A stretch of DNA of 64,000 nt, from contig LNDB01000006.1 of NCBI GenBank assembly GCA_001515265.1, forward strand, positions 1-64,000, in the 5' to 3' direction. Each line of letters opens with the position of its first letter. Positions within the stretch are counted from its first letter, which is position 1. The DNA comes from Candidatus Dichloromethanomonas elyunquensis. GTDB lineage: Bacteria; Bacillota; Desulfitobacteriia; Desulfitobacteriales; Syntrophobotulaceae. The notes below the pieces were generated by a model that was not told the DNA's origin, made no database searches, and saw only the letters and a list, made by a program, of their open reading frames with translations. This document shows positions 18,540 through 27,301 of the stretch, piece after piece. Both the position numbers and the translations under genes were made by a program.

Positions 18540-18648
18540 GGGTTATTGCAAAACTACGAAAGATTTCCGTAATGTATAGCCGTACTCCGCATCGTACTTC
18601 GCTTGACGCAGTCTATACATCACGGAGACCGGTCGTTTTGCAAGAGCC
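18540..18648. repeat. 109-bp imperfect palindromic repeat element (REP/MITE-like)
   Basis: The outer arms are GCAAAAC (18547-18553) and GTTTTGC (18635-18641). The inner arms CCGTAATGTATAG (18567-18579) and CTATACATCACGG (18613-18625) pair with one mismatch. The loop contains two direct CGTACTYCG copies. The left 19 bp (GGGTTATTGCAAAACTACG) recur perfectly, in inverse orientation, at 51122-51140. No coding sequence. It sits between pgsA and cinA. Confidence 0.7.
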
Positions 18649-18743
18649 TTTTCTTATAATGGCTTAAGTCAAAGAAACAGATTGGATAAGGTTCTGTTGA
18701 TGGTGAAATAATGAATGGGTATGAACATTGGGAGTGTGATAGT

Positions 18744-19982
18744 ATGAAAGCGGAAATTATTTCTACGGGAACGGAATTATTACTGGGAAAAACCTTAAAT
18801 ACCAGTGTTTTCTACCTTACAGGCCAGCTATCGGGAATGGGAATAGAAGTCCTTTTCCATACCACGGTTGGAGATAACAAAGATAGGTTTCTCGGAGTAC
18901 TAAGGCAGGCGCTGGACCGTTCCGGATTAATTTTTTTAACCGGAGGGCTTGGACCGACTGCAGATGATTTGACAAAGGAAATAACCAGCTTTGTCCTGGA
19001 TCTCAATATGAATTTCAATCAACAAAGCATGGATTCCATTCAAAGGTTTTTCTTCACGAAGCATGAACTTCCTCCCGGTTCGGAAAAGCAGGCTTTTTTT
19101 CCCGAAGGTTCAAAAATACTTCCCAATGACTTTGGGACGGCACCGGGAGCAATGATTCAAAAAGACGGGAAATATTGCGTGTTCCTTCCCGGACCTCCAG
19201 CTGAAATGAAACCCATGTTTGACCATTATGTTCTTCCGGAAATTCTAAAAATCACGAAGGATCATGCCAGAATGCACGTCCGGATCTTAAAGGTTTTCGG
19301 TCTCGGGGAATCTGAGTTAGAACGGAAACTGCCGGACTTAATGAAACAATCTTCCCCTTTTTTAACTTTGATTGACAAGCATACCTATATGGATTTGAGG
19401 ATTTCCGTTAGAGATCGGGACGAAACCGCGGCGCTCACGGCATTGGGACAAACGGAAAAAGTGATCCGGCAAAGACTGGGCAATCACATCTTTGGCATAG
19501 ATGAAGAGACGCATTCACAAGTAGTAGGAGGACTTCTAAGGCAAGAGAAGCTGACTTTGGCAACTGCGGAATCCTGCAGCGGCGGTTTACTGGGAGGAAG
19601 AATTACCGCCGAAGCGGGTAGTTCAGATTATTATTTGGGCGGAATTGTAAGTTATGCGAATTCGGCCAAAGAAGGCATGCTGGGTGTAAAAACAGGCAGC
19701 CTCATGACATTCGGGGCAGTAAGTGAAGAGGTCGCCAAAGAAATGGCTGATGGGGCGCGCAAGGTTCTAAGTGCGGATTTAGGGCTATCCATAACCGGAA
19801 TTGCCGGCCCTGGCGGAGGGACAGAAGACAAACCGGTCGGCCTTGTCTATCTTGCCCTGGCTGATGCTCATGGTGTCCGCGCAGAAAGGAAGCTATTTTC
19901 CGGGAATAGGGAATCCATCAGGAATATGGTTGTCGAAACAGCTCTCCATATGCTGAGACTGTATCTCTTGGACCGGCAATAA
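18744..19982 (+). CDS. cinA: CinA family protein (competence/damage-inducible; NMN deamidase type)
   Basis: About 412 residues from ATG 18744 (GGGAGTG upstream); the in-frame ATG at 18711 adds 11 implausible residues. An N-terminal MoaB/COG1058 domain (AEIISTGTELLLGKTLNTS, TGGLGPTADDLTKE, LPGPPAEMKP) is followed by a C-terminal CinA domain (LATAESCSGGLLGGRIT, SITGIAGPGGGTEDKPVG). CinA proteins hydrolyse NMN and/or ADP-ribose in pyridine-nucleotide repair. It is followed by recA, the classical cinA-recA order. Confidence 0.94.
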   Translation: MKAEIISTGTELLLGKTLNTSVFYLTGQLSGMGIEVLFHTTVGDNKDRFLGVLRQALDRSGLIFLTGGLGPTADDLTKEITSFVLDLNMNFNQQSMDSIQRFFFTKHELPPGSEKQAFFPEGSKILPNDFGTAPGAMIQKDGKYCVFLPGPPAEMKPMFDHYVLPEILKITKDHARMHVRILKVFGLGESELERKLPDLMKQSSPFLTLIDKHTYMDLRISVRDRDETAALTALGQTEKVIRQRLGNHIFGIDEETHSQVVGGLLRQEKLTLATAESCSGGLLGGRITAEAGSSDYYLGGIVSYANSAKEGMLGVKTGSLMTFGAVSEEVAKEMADGARKVLSADLGLSITGIAGPGGGTEDKPVGLVYLALADAHGVRAERKLFSGNRESIRNMVVETALHMLRLYLLDRQ

Positions 19983-19985
19983 GTC

Positions 19986-20034
19986 TTGACAATTGGTCAA
20001 AAGAAAAAGTATAATGAGATCGAACATATGTTTT
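19986..20034 (+). promoter_or_regulatory. recA promoter with near-consensus LexA box
   Basis: TTGACA (19986-19991), 18-bp spacer, TATAAT (20010-20015). At the expected start of transcription lies CGAACATATGTTTT (20021-20034), close to the Gram-positive SOS box CGAAC-N4-GTTCG. This suggests LexA control. Confidence 0.7.
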
Positions 20035-20064
20035 GCTTGGAAATCTTAAGGGAGGCTGAAAGGG

Positions 20065-21117
20065 ATGGCTGTTCCGGATAAATTAAAAGCTTTGGATATC
20101 GCTTTAAGCCAAATTGAGAAACAATTTGGCAAAGGCGCAATTATGAAACTTGGAGAGGCTTCGGCAAGGTTGTCTGTAGAAGTAATTTCGACAGGTTCTT
20201 TGGCGTTAGATCTGGCTTTGGGAGTAGGCGGCGTACCCAGAGGCAGAGTTATTGAGGTTTACGGACCGGAATCTTCCGGCAAAACGACAGTAGCACTGCA
20301 TGTTATTGCTGAAGCTCAGAAAACAGGCGGAGTAGCCGCTTTTATTGATGCTGAGCACGCCTTGGACCCTGTGTATTCCCGGGCTTTAGGAGTCAAGGTG
20401 GATGACCTGCTTGTTTCTCAACCGGATACAGGCGAACAAGCGTTGGAAATCTGTGAGGCTCTTGTCCGCAGCGGCGCAATCGATGTGATCGTGGTTGACT
20501 CTGTGGCGGCACTTGTTCCGCGGGCAGAAATTGAAGGAGAAATGGGTGATTCCCATGTTGGCCTCCATGCACGTCTCATGTCCCAAGCCTTGCGCAAACT
20601 TACCGGTGCAATCAGCAAAAGCCGGACCTGCGTCATTTTTATTAACCAAATTAGAGAAAAAGTAGGGGTCATGTTTGGAAACCCGGAAACCACTACCGGT
20701 GGAAGAGCTCTCAAGTTTTATGCTTCCGTGAGAATGGAAGTAAAAAAACAAGATGTTATTAAACAAGGGCAGGATATCGTTGGGAACCGTACCAGGGTAA
20801 AAATTGTCAAAAATAAAGTAGCCCCGCCATTTAACTTTGCCGATTTCGATTTGGTTTATGGTGAAGGGATTTCCAAAGAGGGAAGCATTATTGATATGGG
20901 AACCGAAACAGGTATACTCGTTAAATCCGGGGCTTGGTATTCCTATAATAGCGAGCGTCTGGGGCAGGGAAGAGAAAATGTGAAAGATTTTCTGCGGCAG
21001 CATCCGGATATTTCTGCTGAAATCGAAAATAAAGTCAGAGAATTAATTCTTACCTCTCTCAGGGAAAAGAACCGGTTCGCTGAGGATACAAGAGATTCTA
21101 TGGATTATGAAGGATAA
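20065..21117 (+). CDS. recA: Recombinase RecA
   Basis: 350 residues. Strand-exchange ATPase for homologous recombination and SOS induction. Walker [10 protein letters not shown] (about 66-74), Walker [11 protein letters not shown], the L2 region and [22 protein letters not shown] at the N-terminus are canonical. The C-terminus ([10 protein letters not shown]) is normal. The recX start overlaps its last 11 bp. Confidence 0.98.
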   Translation: MAVPDKLKALDIALSQIEKQFGKGAIMKLGEASARLSVEVISTGSLALDLALGVGGVPRGRVIEVYGPESSGKTTVALHVIAEAQKTGGVAAFIDAEHALDPVYSRALGVKVDDLLVSQPDTGEQALEICEALVRSGAIDVIVVDSVAALVPRAEIEGEMGDSHVGLHARLMSQALRKLTGAISKSRTCVIFINQIREKVGVMFGNPETTTGGRALKFYASVRMEVKKQDVIKQGQDIVGNRTRVKIVKNKVAPPFNFADFDLVYGEGISKEGSIIDMGTETGILVKSGAWYSYNSERLGQGRENVKDFLRQHPDISAEIENKVRELILTSLREKNRFAEDTRDSMDYEG

Positions 21118-21604
21118 CCGGCAAAAAAATACGATGACCACCGCTTTACAGCTCCTGAGCAAACGACAGGTAACTGTTTTCCAATTGAAAAAACGCTTGG
21201 AACAAAAAGGATTTGATCTGGAAAATATTAACCAAACCATCATGAAACTTGTGGAATGGAAATACCTAAATGATACGGATTATGCTTTAAGTTATATAAA
21301 AGCTAAAAGAGTAAAATATTCTAAGAGAAGAACAATGTTTGAGCTTCAAAATGCAGGAATAGACCGGGAGCAAACACGGGTTTTTTTGGATAAACACTAT
21401 ACGGATGAACAAGAATATGAGAACTGCCTGCAACTTGCTCGAAAAATTTGGGGAAACGAATACATAAAATGGGAGAAAAAATATCAAAATATTACTAAAA
21501 AAAGTTTTATAACCAAAAGAGTTGGCGGTAAGTTGTTAATGAAGGGTTTCTCACTAACTACCGTGAGAAATGTTTTGACAAACGAATTCTCAAGAGACAT
21601 TTAA
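21107..21604 (+). CDS. recX: RecA regulatory protein RecX
   Basis: 165 residues, overlapping recA. Small, basic, all-helical, with the repeated three-helix RecX motifs visible as [22 protein letters not shown] and the following [23 protein letters not shown]. RecX caps or inhibits RecA filaments. The position directly after recA supports the call. Confidence 0.88.
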   Translation: MKDNRQKNTMTTALQLLSKRQVTVFQLKKRLEQKGFDLENINQTIMKLVEWKYLNDTDYALSYIKAKRVKYSKRRTMFELQNAGIDREQTRVFLDKHYTDEQEYENCLQLARKIWGNEYIKWEKKYQNITKKSFITKRVGGKLLMKGFSLTTVRNVLTNEFSRDI

Positions 21605-21624
21605 AAACGATTATTACAGTTTAC

Positions 21625-21653
21625 TTGACATTATTTACACATTTCATTAAACT
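21625..21653 (+). promoter_or_regulatory. Candidate promoter of rny
   Basis: TTGACA (21625-21630), 17-bp spacer, TAAACT (21648-21653). This would give a leader of about 215 nt for rny. Confidence 0.5.
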
Positions 21654-21732
21654 AATAATAATTGGACTTGTTTGTTGTAAATTTTAACCTTTATGGGTTT
21701 TCTCTTATATAAATTGGCAACTGAACAGCGTT

Positions 21733-21823
21733 GTGCGCACTAGGTCTTAGTGCAGCTATTTTTAAGGGAAAAATTATGAGATTGGGGTTATTGTTTAACA
21801 GAACTGGTCTAACCAGTTTTTTT
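21733..21823 (+). promoter_or_regulatory. Structured rny leader with terminator-like hairpin
   Basis: Two hairpins lie in the leader: GCACTA/TAGTGC around 21736-21752, and AACTGG/CCAGTT (21802-21818) running into a seven-T tract, a good intrinsic terminator just upstream of rny. The pair could form an attenuator, or the second could simply end recX transcription. Confidence 0.45.
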
Positions 21824-21874
21824 CTTTTGTATAAGCAAATTTTTATTTAAAAAATGGATAAGGAGGTGGACTAT

Positions 21875-23422
21875 ATGGAATCATCAACATTATTTGCAGT
21901 TATCATTGTACTGGTCGGATTAGCAATTGGCGCTTTAGTCGGTTGGTTAATCCGAAAAACAGTAGCGGAGAAAACGATCGGATCTGCCGAGATAGAATCA
22001 AAAAGAATTATTCACAATGCTGAGACAGAGGCCGAAGCCAAAAAAAGAGAGGCCATTGTAGCGGCAAAAGAAGAAGTGATGCAGATCCGCAATGATATTG
22101 AAAAAGAAACAAGGGAAAGGCGTAATGAGCTTCAGCGGATGGAAAGGCGTTATCTTCAAAAAGAGGAAACACTGGAAAGAAAACTGGAGGCTTTAGAGCG
22201 AAAAGAGGAAAATTTACAGCGTAAAGAATCCGAAGTCGAAAAACAAAAAGTCGATTTAAGTGAGTTGATGACAAAACAGGTAGCTGAGTTGGAACGGCTT
22301 TCAGGGTTGACTCCGGAAGAAGCAAAACAACTCTTGCTGAAAAGTGTAGAAGAAGAAGTTCGATACGAATCGGCAATCATGATCAAGGAAATTGAGACCC
22401 GGACCAAGGAAGAAGCCGAAAAGAGGGCTAAAGACATCATTTCGCTTGCAATTCATCGTTGTGCTGCAGACCATGTGGCAGAAAGCACAGTATCTGTTGT
22501 AGCCTTACCCAACGATGAAATGAAAGGACGAATTATCGGAAGAGAGGGCCGTAACATCAGGGCTCTGGAAACACTGACAGGAATAGACTTGATCATCGAT
22601 GATACGCCTGAAGCAGTAATCCTCTCCGGTTTTGATCCGATCCGAAGAGAAGTAGCCCGGGTCGCACTAGAAAAACTAATTTTAGACGGACGAATCCATC
22701 CTGCCAGAATTGAAGAGATGGTGGAAAAGGCTCAGAAGGAAGTCGAGCAGAAAATTCGCGAAGAAGGGGAACAGGCAACCTTCGAAACAGGAGTTCATGG
22801 ATTACATCCTGAATTGATTAGGATTCTGGGCCGCTTGCGTTTCAGAACAAGTTACGGTCAAAACGTGTTAAAACATTCTATCGAAGTATCTCATCTCGCA
22901 GGGTTAATGGCTGCGGAGCTGGGTGTAGATGTTCAAACTGCAAAACGGGCGGGATTACTTCACGATATTGGTAAAGCAGTAGATCATGATACCGAAGGAA
23001 CCCATGTGGAAATTGGGGTTGATATCTGTAAGCGGTACAAAGAATCTGTAGATGTTATCCATGCGATCGAGGCTCATCATGGAGATACTGAACCCAAAAC
23101 CATTGTGGCAGTGCTCGTGGCAGCTGCAGACGCGGTATCTGCCGCAAGGCCTGGTGCCAGGAGAGAAACACTGGAAACATATATTAAACGCCTGCAGAAA
23201 CTTGAAGAGATCGCCGAAACGTTTGAAGGTGTTGAAAAATCCTATGCAATCCAAGCCGGTAGAGAAATACGAATTATTGTAAATCCTGACCGGATAGATG
23301 ACGCACTTGCACCCCGGGTTGCACATGATATCTCTAAGAGAATTGAAGAAGAACTGGAATATCCCGGACAAATCAAAGTAGTTGTGATCCGGGAAACCCG
23401 TGCGGTAGACTACGCCAAGTAA
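21875..23422 (+). CDS. rny: Ribonuclease Y
   Basis: About 515 residues from ATG 21875 (GGAGGTGG site). A membrane anchor (about 5-25) is followed by a long Glu/Lys/Arg-rich coiled coil (about 45-150), a KH domain with [17 protein letters not shown] and an HD domain with [12 protein letters not shown]. It is the membrane-bound endonuclease that starts mRNA decay in Firmicutes. Full length. ymdB, its usual neighbour, is two genes downstream. Confidence 0.97.
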   Translation: MESSTLFAVIIVLVGLAIGALVGWLIRKTVAEKTIGSAEIESKRIIHNAETEAEAKKREAIVAAKEEVMQIRNDIEKETRERRNELQRMERRYLQKEETLERKLEALERKEENLQRKESEVEKQKVDLSELMTKQVAELERLSGLTPEEAKQLLLKSVEEEVRYESAIMIKEIETRTKEEAEKRAKDIISLAIHRCAADHVAESTVSVVALPNDEMKGRIIGREGRNIRALETLTGIDLIIDDTPEAVILSGFDPIRREVARVALEKLILDGRIHPARIEEMVEKAQKEVEQKIREEGEQATFETGVHGLHPELIRILGRLRFRTSYGQNVLKHSIEVSHLAGLMAAELGVDVQTAKRAGLLHDIGKAVDHDTEGTHVEIGVDICKRYKESVDVIHAIEAHHGDTEPKTIVAVLVAAADAVSAARPGARRETLETYIKRLQKLEEIAETFEGVEKSYAIQAGREIRIIVNPDRIDDALAPRVAHDISKRIEEELEYPGQIKVVVIRETRAVDYAK

Positions 23423-23454
23423 CAGGATTTTCTTATCTAAAATACAGGGTTTCC

Positions 23455-23489
23455 GCAACAAAGCAGGCGAGAGGATACTGCTTTGTTGC
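23455..23489 (+). terminator. Strong hairpin after rny
   Basis: Perfect 12-bp stem GCAACAAAGCAG (23455-23466) / CTGCTTTGTTGC (23478-23489) with an 11-nt loop. It lacks a T run, so it may be an mRNA 3' stabiliser rather than a full terminator. Confidence 0.5.
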
Positions 23490-23607
23490 ATATAATAGGT
23501 TATTATTACTAACAGCTGTTTTTGAAGGACTTTGTCTTTTTTTGAAGAATAAATAATACTGTTTGTTTATTGAATAAAATATCTCGATTTAGGAAAGGAT
23601 TATTAGG

Positions 23608-24120
23608 ATGGCCGCATTAGATGTGACAGAAATGGAATCTAATTATCTAAACTATAGCACCGGGTTATTAGTATCAATCCTGCTTCGATATCCCGAAATT
23701 GGGACGATTAGTTGCTGCAAACAACAACAAACTCTGATCTTAAAGTTTATTATGTCAAAAGAAAGCAATTTTGAATCTTTGCAAGCACAACTTATTCAAG
23801 CTCTAGAAATCTTTCACAAAATCGAAGGGCGTAAGATGAAGTTGTGTTGTATTGAAAAATATGAGCAAGAATTGGATTTGCTTATTATAACAAGGGATTT
23901 GCAGAGTATAACACAAAATGAAATCAATTTAATTGTGGGAATCTTGAAGAGCGAGTTAGGAAAAAATTTGATTATGGAAGATAATAATTTGCTCGAAGAT
24001 GAAATTTTGCTGCAAGAAGAAGTAATCAGTTATATGCTGACAGCTATCCGTTCCCAAGGGACCGAAAAGAGTATCACGGCAGTACGAGAAGACGGAAAAG
24101 TTTTGGTATTTAACGGTTAA
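23608..24120 (+). CDS. Conserved-looking protein of unknown function
   Basis: 170 residues, AGGAAAGGATT site before ATG. I do not recognise a family. The sequence is acidic, predicted helix and beta mixed, without signal peptide or membrane segment. It has a pair of Cys (SCCKQQ) near residue 35, another pair (KLCCIEK) near 80, and a C-terminal VREDGKVLVFNG that looks like a beta hairpin. Codon usage is like its neighbours. It lies between rny and ymdB, 34 bp before the latter, so a role in RNA turnover or cell-surface development is possible but unsupported. Confidence 0.7.
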   Translation: MAALDVTEMESNYLNYSTGLLVSILLRYPEIGTISCCKQQQTLILKFIMSKESNFESLQAQLIQALEIFHKIEGRKMKLCCIEKYEQELDLLIITRDLQSITQNEINLIVGILKSELGKNLIMEDNNLLEDEILLQEEVISYMLTAIRSQGTEKSITAVREDGKVLVFNG

Positions 24121-24154
24121 GGGATAATAATGGATATAAAAGGGAGCATCCTAT

Positions 24155-24934
24155 ATGCAGATTCTATTTATCGGAGATATTGTGGGGAAGCCTGGCAGAG
24201 GAGCCGTTACTTCCTTACTGCCGGATCTGCAGAAAGAATATCAGTTTGACTTAGTTGTAGCGAACGCTGAAAATGCTTCTGGCGGAAGAGGCTTGACGAA
24301 GGAAGCAGCCAACGAGCTTTTTGACAATGGAATACACTTTTTAACAATGGGTAACCATGTCTGGGATCAGAAAGAAATCATCAAGTTTATTGATGATGAA
24401 CACCGGCTGATAAGACCTGCAAATTATCCCAAAGGGGTTCCCGGTAAAGGATATGGCTTCGTGATACGCAACGGAATTAAAACAGGTATAATTAATCTAT
24501 CCGGACGCATTTTTCTTCCTCCCTTAGAGAATCCTTTTACGATGATTATACAGTTAATTAATACAATGTCCTTAGAAACGCCAATCATCCTCGTGGATTT
24601 TCACGCTGAAGCTACTTCGGAAAAAGTTGCACTTGGTTGGCTGTTAAACGGTAAAGCGAGTGCAGTACTTGGGACACATACCCATATCCAAACAGCAGAT
24701 GCGCGTATCCTGGACCAAGGGACAGCATATATTACAGATGTCGGTATGACCGGGCCCAGGGATTCCGTCCTGGGTATAAAGAAAGAAACCATACTGAACA
24801 GTTTTTTAACCCAAATGCCTGTAAGGTTTGAAGTGGCAAACGGAGTTTTACAGCTGAATGCTGTGATCTTAGATATAGATGAAAAAACCGGAAAAGCACG
24901 CGGAATTATTCCTGTCCAAAAGTTTATTGGATAG
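24155..24934 (+). CDS. ymdB: YmdB-type metallophosphoesterase
   Basis: 259 residues of the YmdB/TIGR00282 calcineurin-like family. Metal-binding motifs are visible: FIGDIVGKPGRGA at the N-terminus, VANAENASGGRG, MGNHVWDQKEI and GTHTHIQTAD near 175. In Bacillus YmdB is a cyclic-nucleotide phosphodiesterase that influences motility versus biofilm choice; here its substrate is inferred from the family only. A downstream partner of rny in many Firmicutes. Confidence 0.92.
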   Translation: MQILFIGDIVGKPGRGAVTSLLPDLQKEYQFDLVVANAENASGGRGLTKEAANELFDNGIHFLTMGNHVWDQKEIIKFIDDEHRLIRPANYPKGVPGKGYGFVIRNGIKTGIINLSGRIFLPPLENPFTMIIQLINTMSLETPIILVDFHAEATSEKVALGWLLNGKASAVLGTHTHIQTADARILDQGTAYITDVGMTGPRDSVLGIKKETILNSFLTQMPVRFEVANGVLQLNAVILDIDEKTGKARGIIPVQKFIG

Positions 24935-24992
24935 GATTTTTTTAATCACATACAAGGAGAAAACAAAAAAAGAAAAAACTAACACATTCAAA

Positions 24993-25019
24993 AGAGGATT
25001 TTTTTTAAATTGCTAGAAT
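24993..25019 (+). promoter_or_regulatory. Candidate sigma-H promoter of spoVS
   Basis: AGAGGATTT (24993-25001) fits the sigma-H -35 pattern RnAGGAwww. After 11 bp, CTAGAAT (25013-25019) fits the -10 RnnGAAT except for the first purine. spoVS is a known sigma-H target in Bacillus. Confidence 0.5.
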
Positions 25020-25079
25020 ATTATATACAAATTAAGTGGAAATACATGTAAAAAGAGTCGATTAGGAGGTATTCAAATA

Positions 25080-25340
25080 ATGGATGTCTTAAAAGTCTCA
25101 GCAAAATCAAGTCCTAATTCTGTAGCAGGTGCTTTGGCTGGAGTACTTAGAGAAAAAGGCGGAGCCGAATTACAGGCGATTGGTGCGGGTGCTTTAAACC
25201 AAGCTGTAAAAGCGGTTGCTATTGCCAGGGGTTTTGTTGCTCCGAGTGGACTTGATCTGGTTTGTATTCCGGCATTTACCGACATTCAAATTGAAGGGGA
25301 AGAAAGGACGGCTATAAAGCTCATTGTCGAACCTCGATAA
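25080..25340 (+). CDS. spoVS: Stage V sporulation protein S
   Basis: 86 residues, almost a textbook SpoVS (VLKVSAKSSPNSVAGALAGVL ... GAGALNQAVKAVAIARG). Alba-like fold protein required for spore coat and septation timing. AGGAGG ribosome site. Its presence is a marker of a spore-forming lineage, and it commonly follows the rny-ymdB genes in Firmicutes. Confidence 0.97.
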   Translation: MDVLKVSAKSSPNSVAGALAGVLREKGGAELQAIGAGALNQAVKAVAIARGFVAPSGLDLVCIPAFTDIQIEGEERTAIKLIVEPR

Positions 25341-25357
25341 TCTATAAAAAACCTTAG

Positions 25358-25388
25358 CACCTGTCTTTTACCAGGCAGGTGTTTTTTA
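25358..25388 (+). terminator. Terminator after spoVS
   Basis: CACCTG (25358-25363) pairs with CAGGTG (25376-25381), followed by TTTTTTATT. Confidence 0.8.
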
Positions 25389-25418
25389 TTAAAAAATATT
25401 TTTAATACAAGGGGTTAT

Positions 25419-26372
25419 ATGGGAAATATCTGGATTGCAGACGGTCACTGCGATAGTTTAGGCGATCTGACCGATGGCAAAAGGGATTTACAGAAAAGTG
25501 CCTATTTCGGACATTGGGACATCATGAAAGCAAAAGAGGCCAATATTGGATTGCAATTTTTCGCCGCCTATATAGAAAGTGAGTACAAACCGTTCTTAGC
25601 AATGCAAAGGGGCCTTCAGCATATAGAAGCGGCCAGAAGATTTATTGATCACAGCCAAGATGAAGTTTTTTTGGTTTCCTGTTCAGACGATCTTCAATAT
25701 CTGGGAAAGAACGGAAAAATAGGACTTCTGCTTCATGTTGAGGGCGGAGAAATACTTGCCGAAAATATTTTTATGCTGGATATCATTTATCGATTAGGAG
25801 TAAGAAGTTTGGGGCTGACTTGGAATCAAAGGAACGCTATTGCAGATGGGATAGGAGAACGGCAAAGCAGCGGAGGATTATCACAATTTGGCTTAAACGT
25901 TATTTCTAAAATGAATGAATTGGGGATGATTATTGATGTATCCCATATTAATAAGGCGGGATTTTGGGATGTTCTCCATCATTCTAACAGTCCGGTCATT
26001 GCCTCTCATTCCTGCGCGCAAACCCTTTGCCAACATCCCCGAAATCTCGATGACGAGCAACTAAAGGCTTTGGCCGGGAGTAAAGGGGTAGTGGGGATTA
26101 ACTTTTGTAAAGACTTTCTTTGTGAAAGTGGGGAGGCAAATATGGACGATATTGTAAAGCATATTTGCCATATTGCCGAGGTCGCAGGTATCGATACGGT
26201 AGGCTTTGGATCGGATTTCGATGGAATTCCTTCAACTCCTGACGGATTCGAAAATGTATCAAAATACCCTCTGCTGATTGAAAAGTTGTATCAACGAAGT
26301 TTTTCGATGATGGAGATAGAAAAAATCTGTCATGGCAATTTTGTAAGAGTCTTACAAAATGTGTTAAAATAA
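25419..26372 (+). CDS. Membrane-dipeptidase family (M19) zinc peptidase
   Basis: 317 residues. The renal-dipeptidase fold is recognised by the metal and substrate motifs ADGHCDSL (about 7-14), LHVEGGE (about 107), VSHINKAGFWD, ASHSCAQTLCQHPRN and GFGSDFDGIP. Known members cleave dipeptides, including some D-amino-acid and beta-lactam substrates. No signal peptide, so cytoplasmic. It lies 27 bp before the PHP phosphoesterase gene, probably cotranscribed. Confidence 0.92.
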   Translation: MGNIWIADGHCDSLGDLTDGKRDLQKSAYFGHWDIMKAKEANIGLQFFAAYIESEYKPFLAMQRGLQHIEAARRFIDHSQDEVFLVSCSDDLQYLGKNGKIGLLLHVEGGEILAENIFMLDIIYRLGVRSLGLTWNQRNAIADGIGERQSSGGLSQFGLNVISKMNELGMIIDVSHINKAGFWDVLHHSNSPVIASHSCAQTLCQHPRNLDDEQLKALAGSKGVVGINFCKDFLCESGEANMDDIVKHICHIAEVAGIDTVGFGSDFDGIPSTPDGFENVSKYPLLIEKLYQRSFSMMEIEKICHGNFVRVLQNVLK

Positions 26373-26398
26373 ACAAAATCAAAATAGAGGAAAACATT

Positions 26399-27235
26399 GT
26401 GAAGAGCAAATCTAACTATGAAGCAGACCTCCATTGCCATACCACAGCATCGGATGGTTCGCTTTCACCGGAAGAAACAGTAAGACTGGCTAAAGAAAAA
26501 GGACTCCGGGCTTTGGCCATTACGGACCATGATACAATTGAGGGCTGGGGTAAAGCCGAAAAAGCCTCTGCCCAATTAGGAATCGTTTTATTAAAAGGGA
26601 TAGAGATTAATACGGATTGGGAAGGTCATGAGATCCATATTCTGGGATATGGAATGAAGGAACACGATCCCGTATTTCTGAATGAATTACGGGTCATCCA
26701 GAAAAAAAGAATATCCAGGATTGAACAGATGCTCGAAAAATTAGAACAATTTGGCATTAGGATTTCCTTTGAGGAAGTTATGGATTTTGCTCATGGAGAA
26801 TCGATTGGCCGTCCGCATGTAGCTCAGGCGATGCTGAGGAAGGGCTTTGCAGCCACGACAAAAGAAGCTTTTCATCACTACCTGAGAATAGGTGCTCCCG
26901 CCTATGTTCCAAGGTATAAACTTTCTCCGTCAGAGGCTATTCACATGATCCGCCAAGCCGGGGGAGTGACTGTACTTGCTCACCCGGGTGCGTATAAGGT
27001 TGAAACACACCTCGAGGAATGGATAAAAGCCGGATTGCAAGGAATAGAGGTTTTTCATCCTAAGCATACTTTCCAAGATAATATCCATTACGGAATGATT
27101 GCAGAAAGAATGGGGCTCATTGCTACGGGAGGTTCCGATTTTCATGGTCCACAGACCAAACCGGAAGTTGAACTGGGCGGATGGGGTGTAGGAATGGATG
27201 TAGTAATACAAATTGCAAGCAAAATAATAACATAA
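26399..27235 (+). CDS. PHP-domain phosphoesterase
   Basis: 278 residues, GTG start. The PHP motifs are clear: DLHCHTTASDGSLSPEE at the N-terminus, AITDHDTIEGW, GIEINTDWEGHEIHILGYG, VLAHPGAYKV and GGSDFHGP. Known relatives (YciV/RnmV, TrpH) hydrolyse 3'-5'-phosphoadenosine phosphate and/or trim RNA 5' ends. The exact substrate cannot be told from sequence. Confidence 0.9.
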   Translation: MKSKSNYEADLHCHTTASDGSLSPEETVRLAKEKGLRALAITDHDTIEGWGKAEKASAQLGIVLLKGIEINTDWEGHEIHILGYGMKEHDPVFLNELRVIQKKRISRIEQMLEKLEQFGIRISFEEVMDFAHGESIGRPHVAQAMLRKGFAATTKEAFHHYLRIGAPAYVPRYKLSPSEAIHMIRQAGGVTVLAHPGAYKVETHLEEWIKAGLQGIEVFHPKHTFQDNIHYGMIAERMGLIATGGSDFHGPQTKPEVELGGWGVGMDVVIQIASKIIT

Positions 27236-27301
27236 AAACAACGAATAACAATAGACAGAAAATGTAATCTTACATGTAATCTCTTAAGAGGAGGTAATCT
27301 C

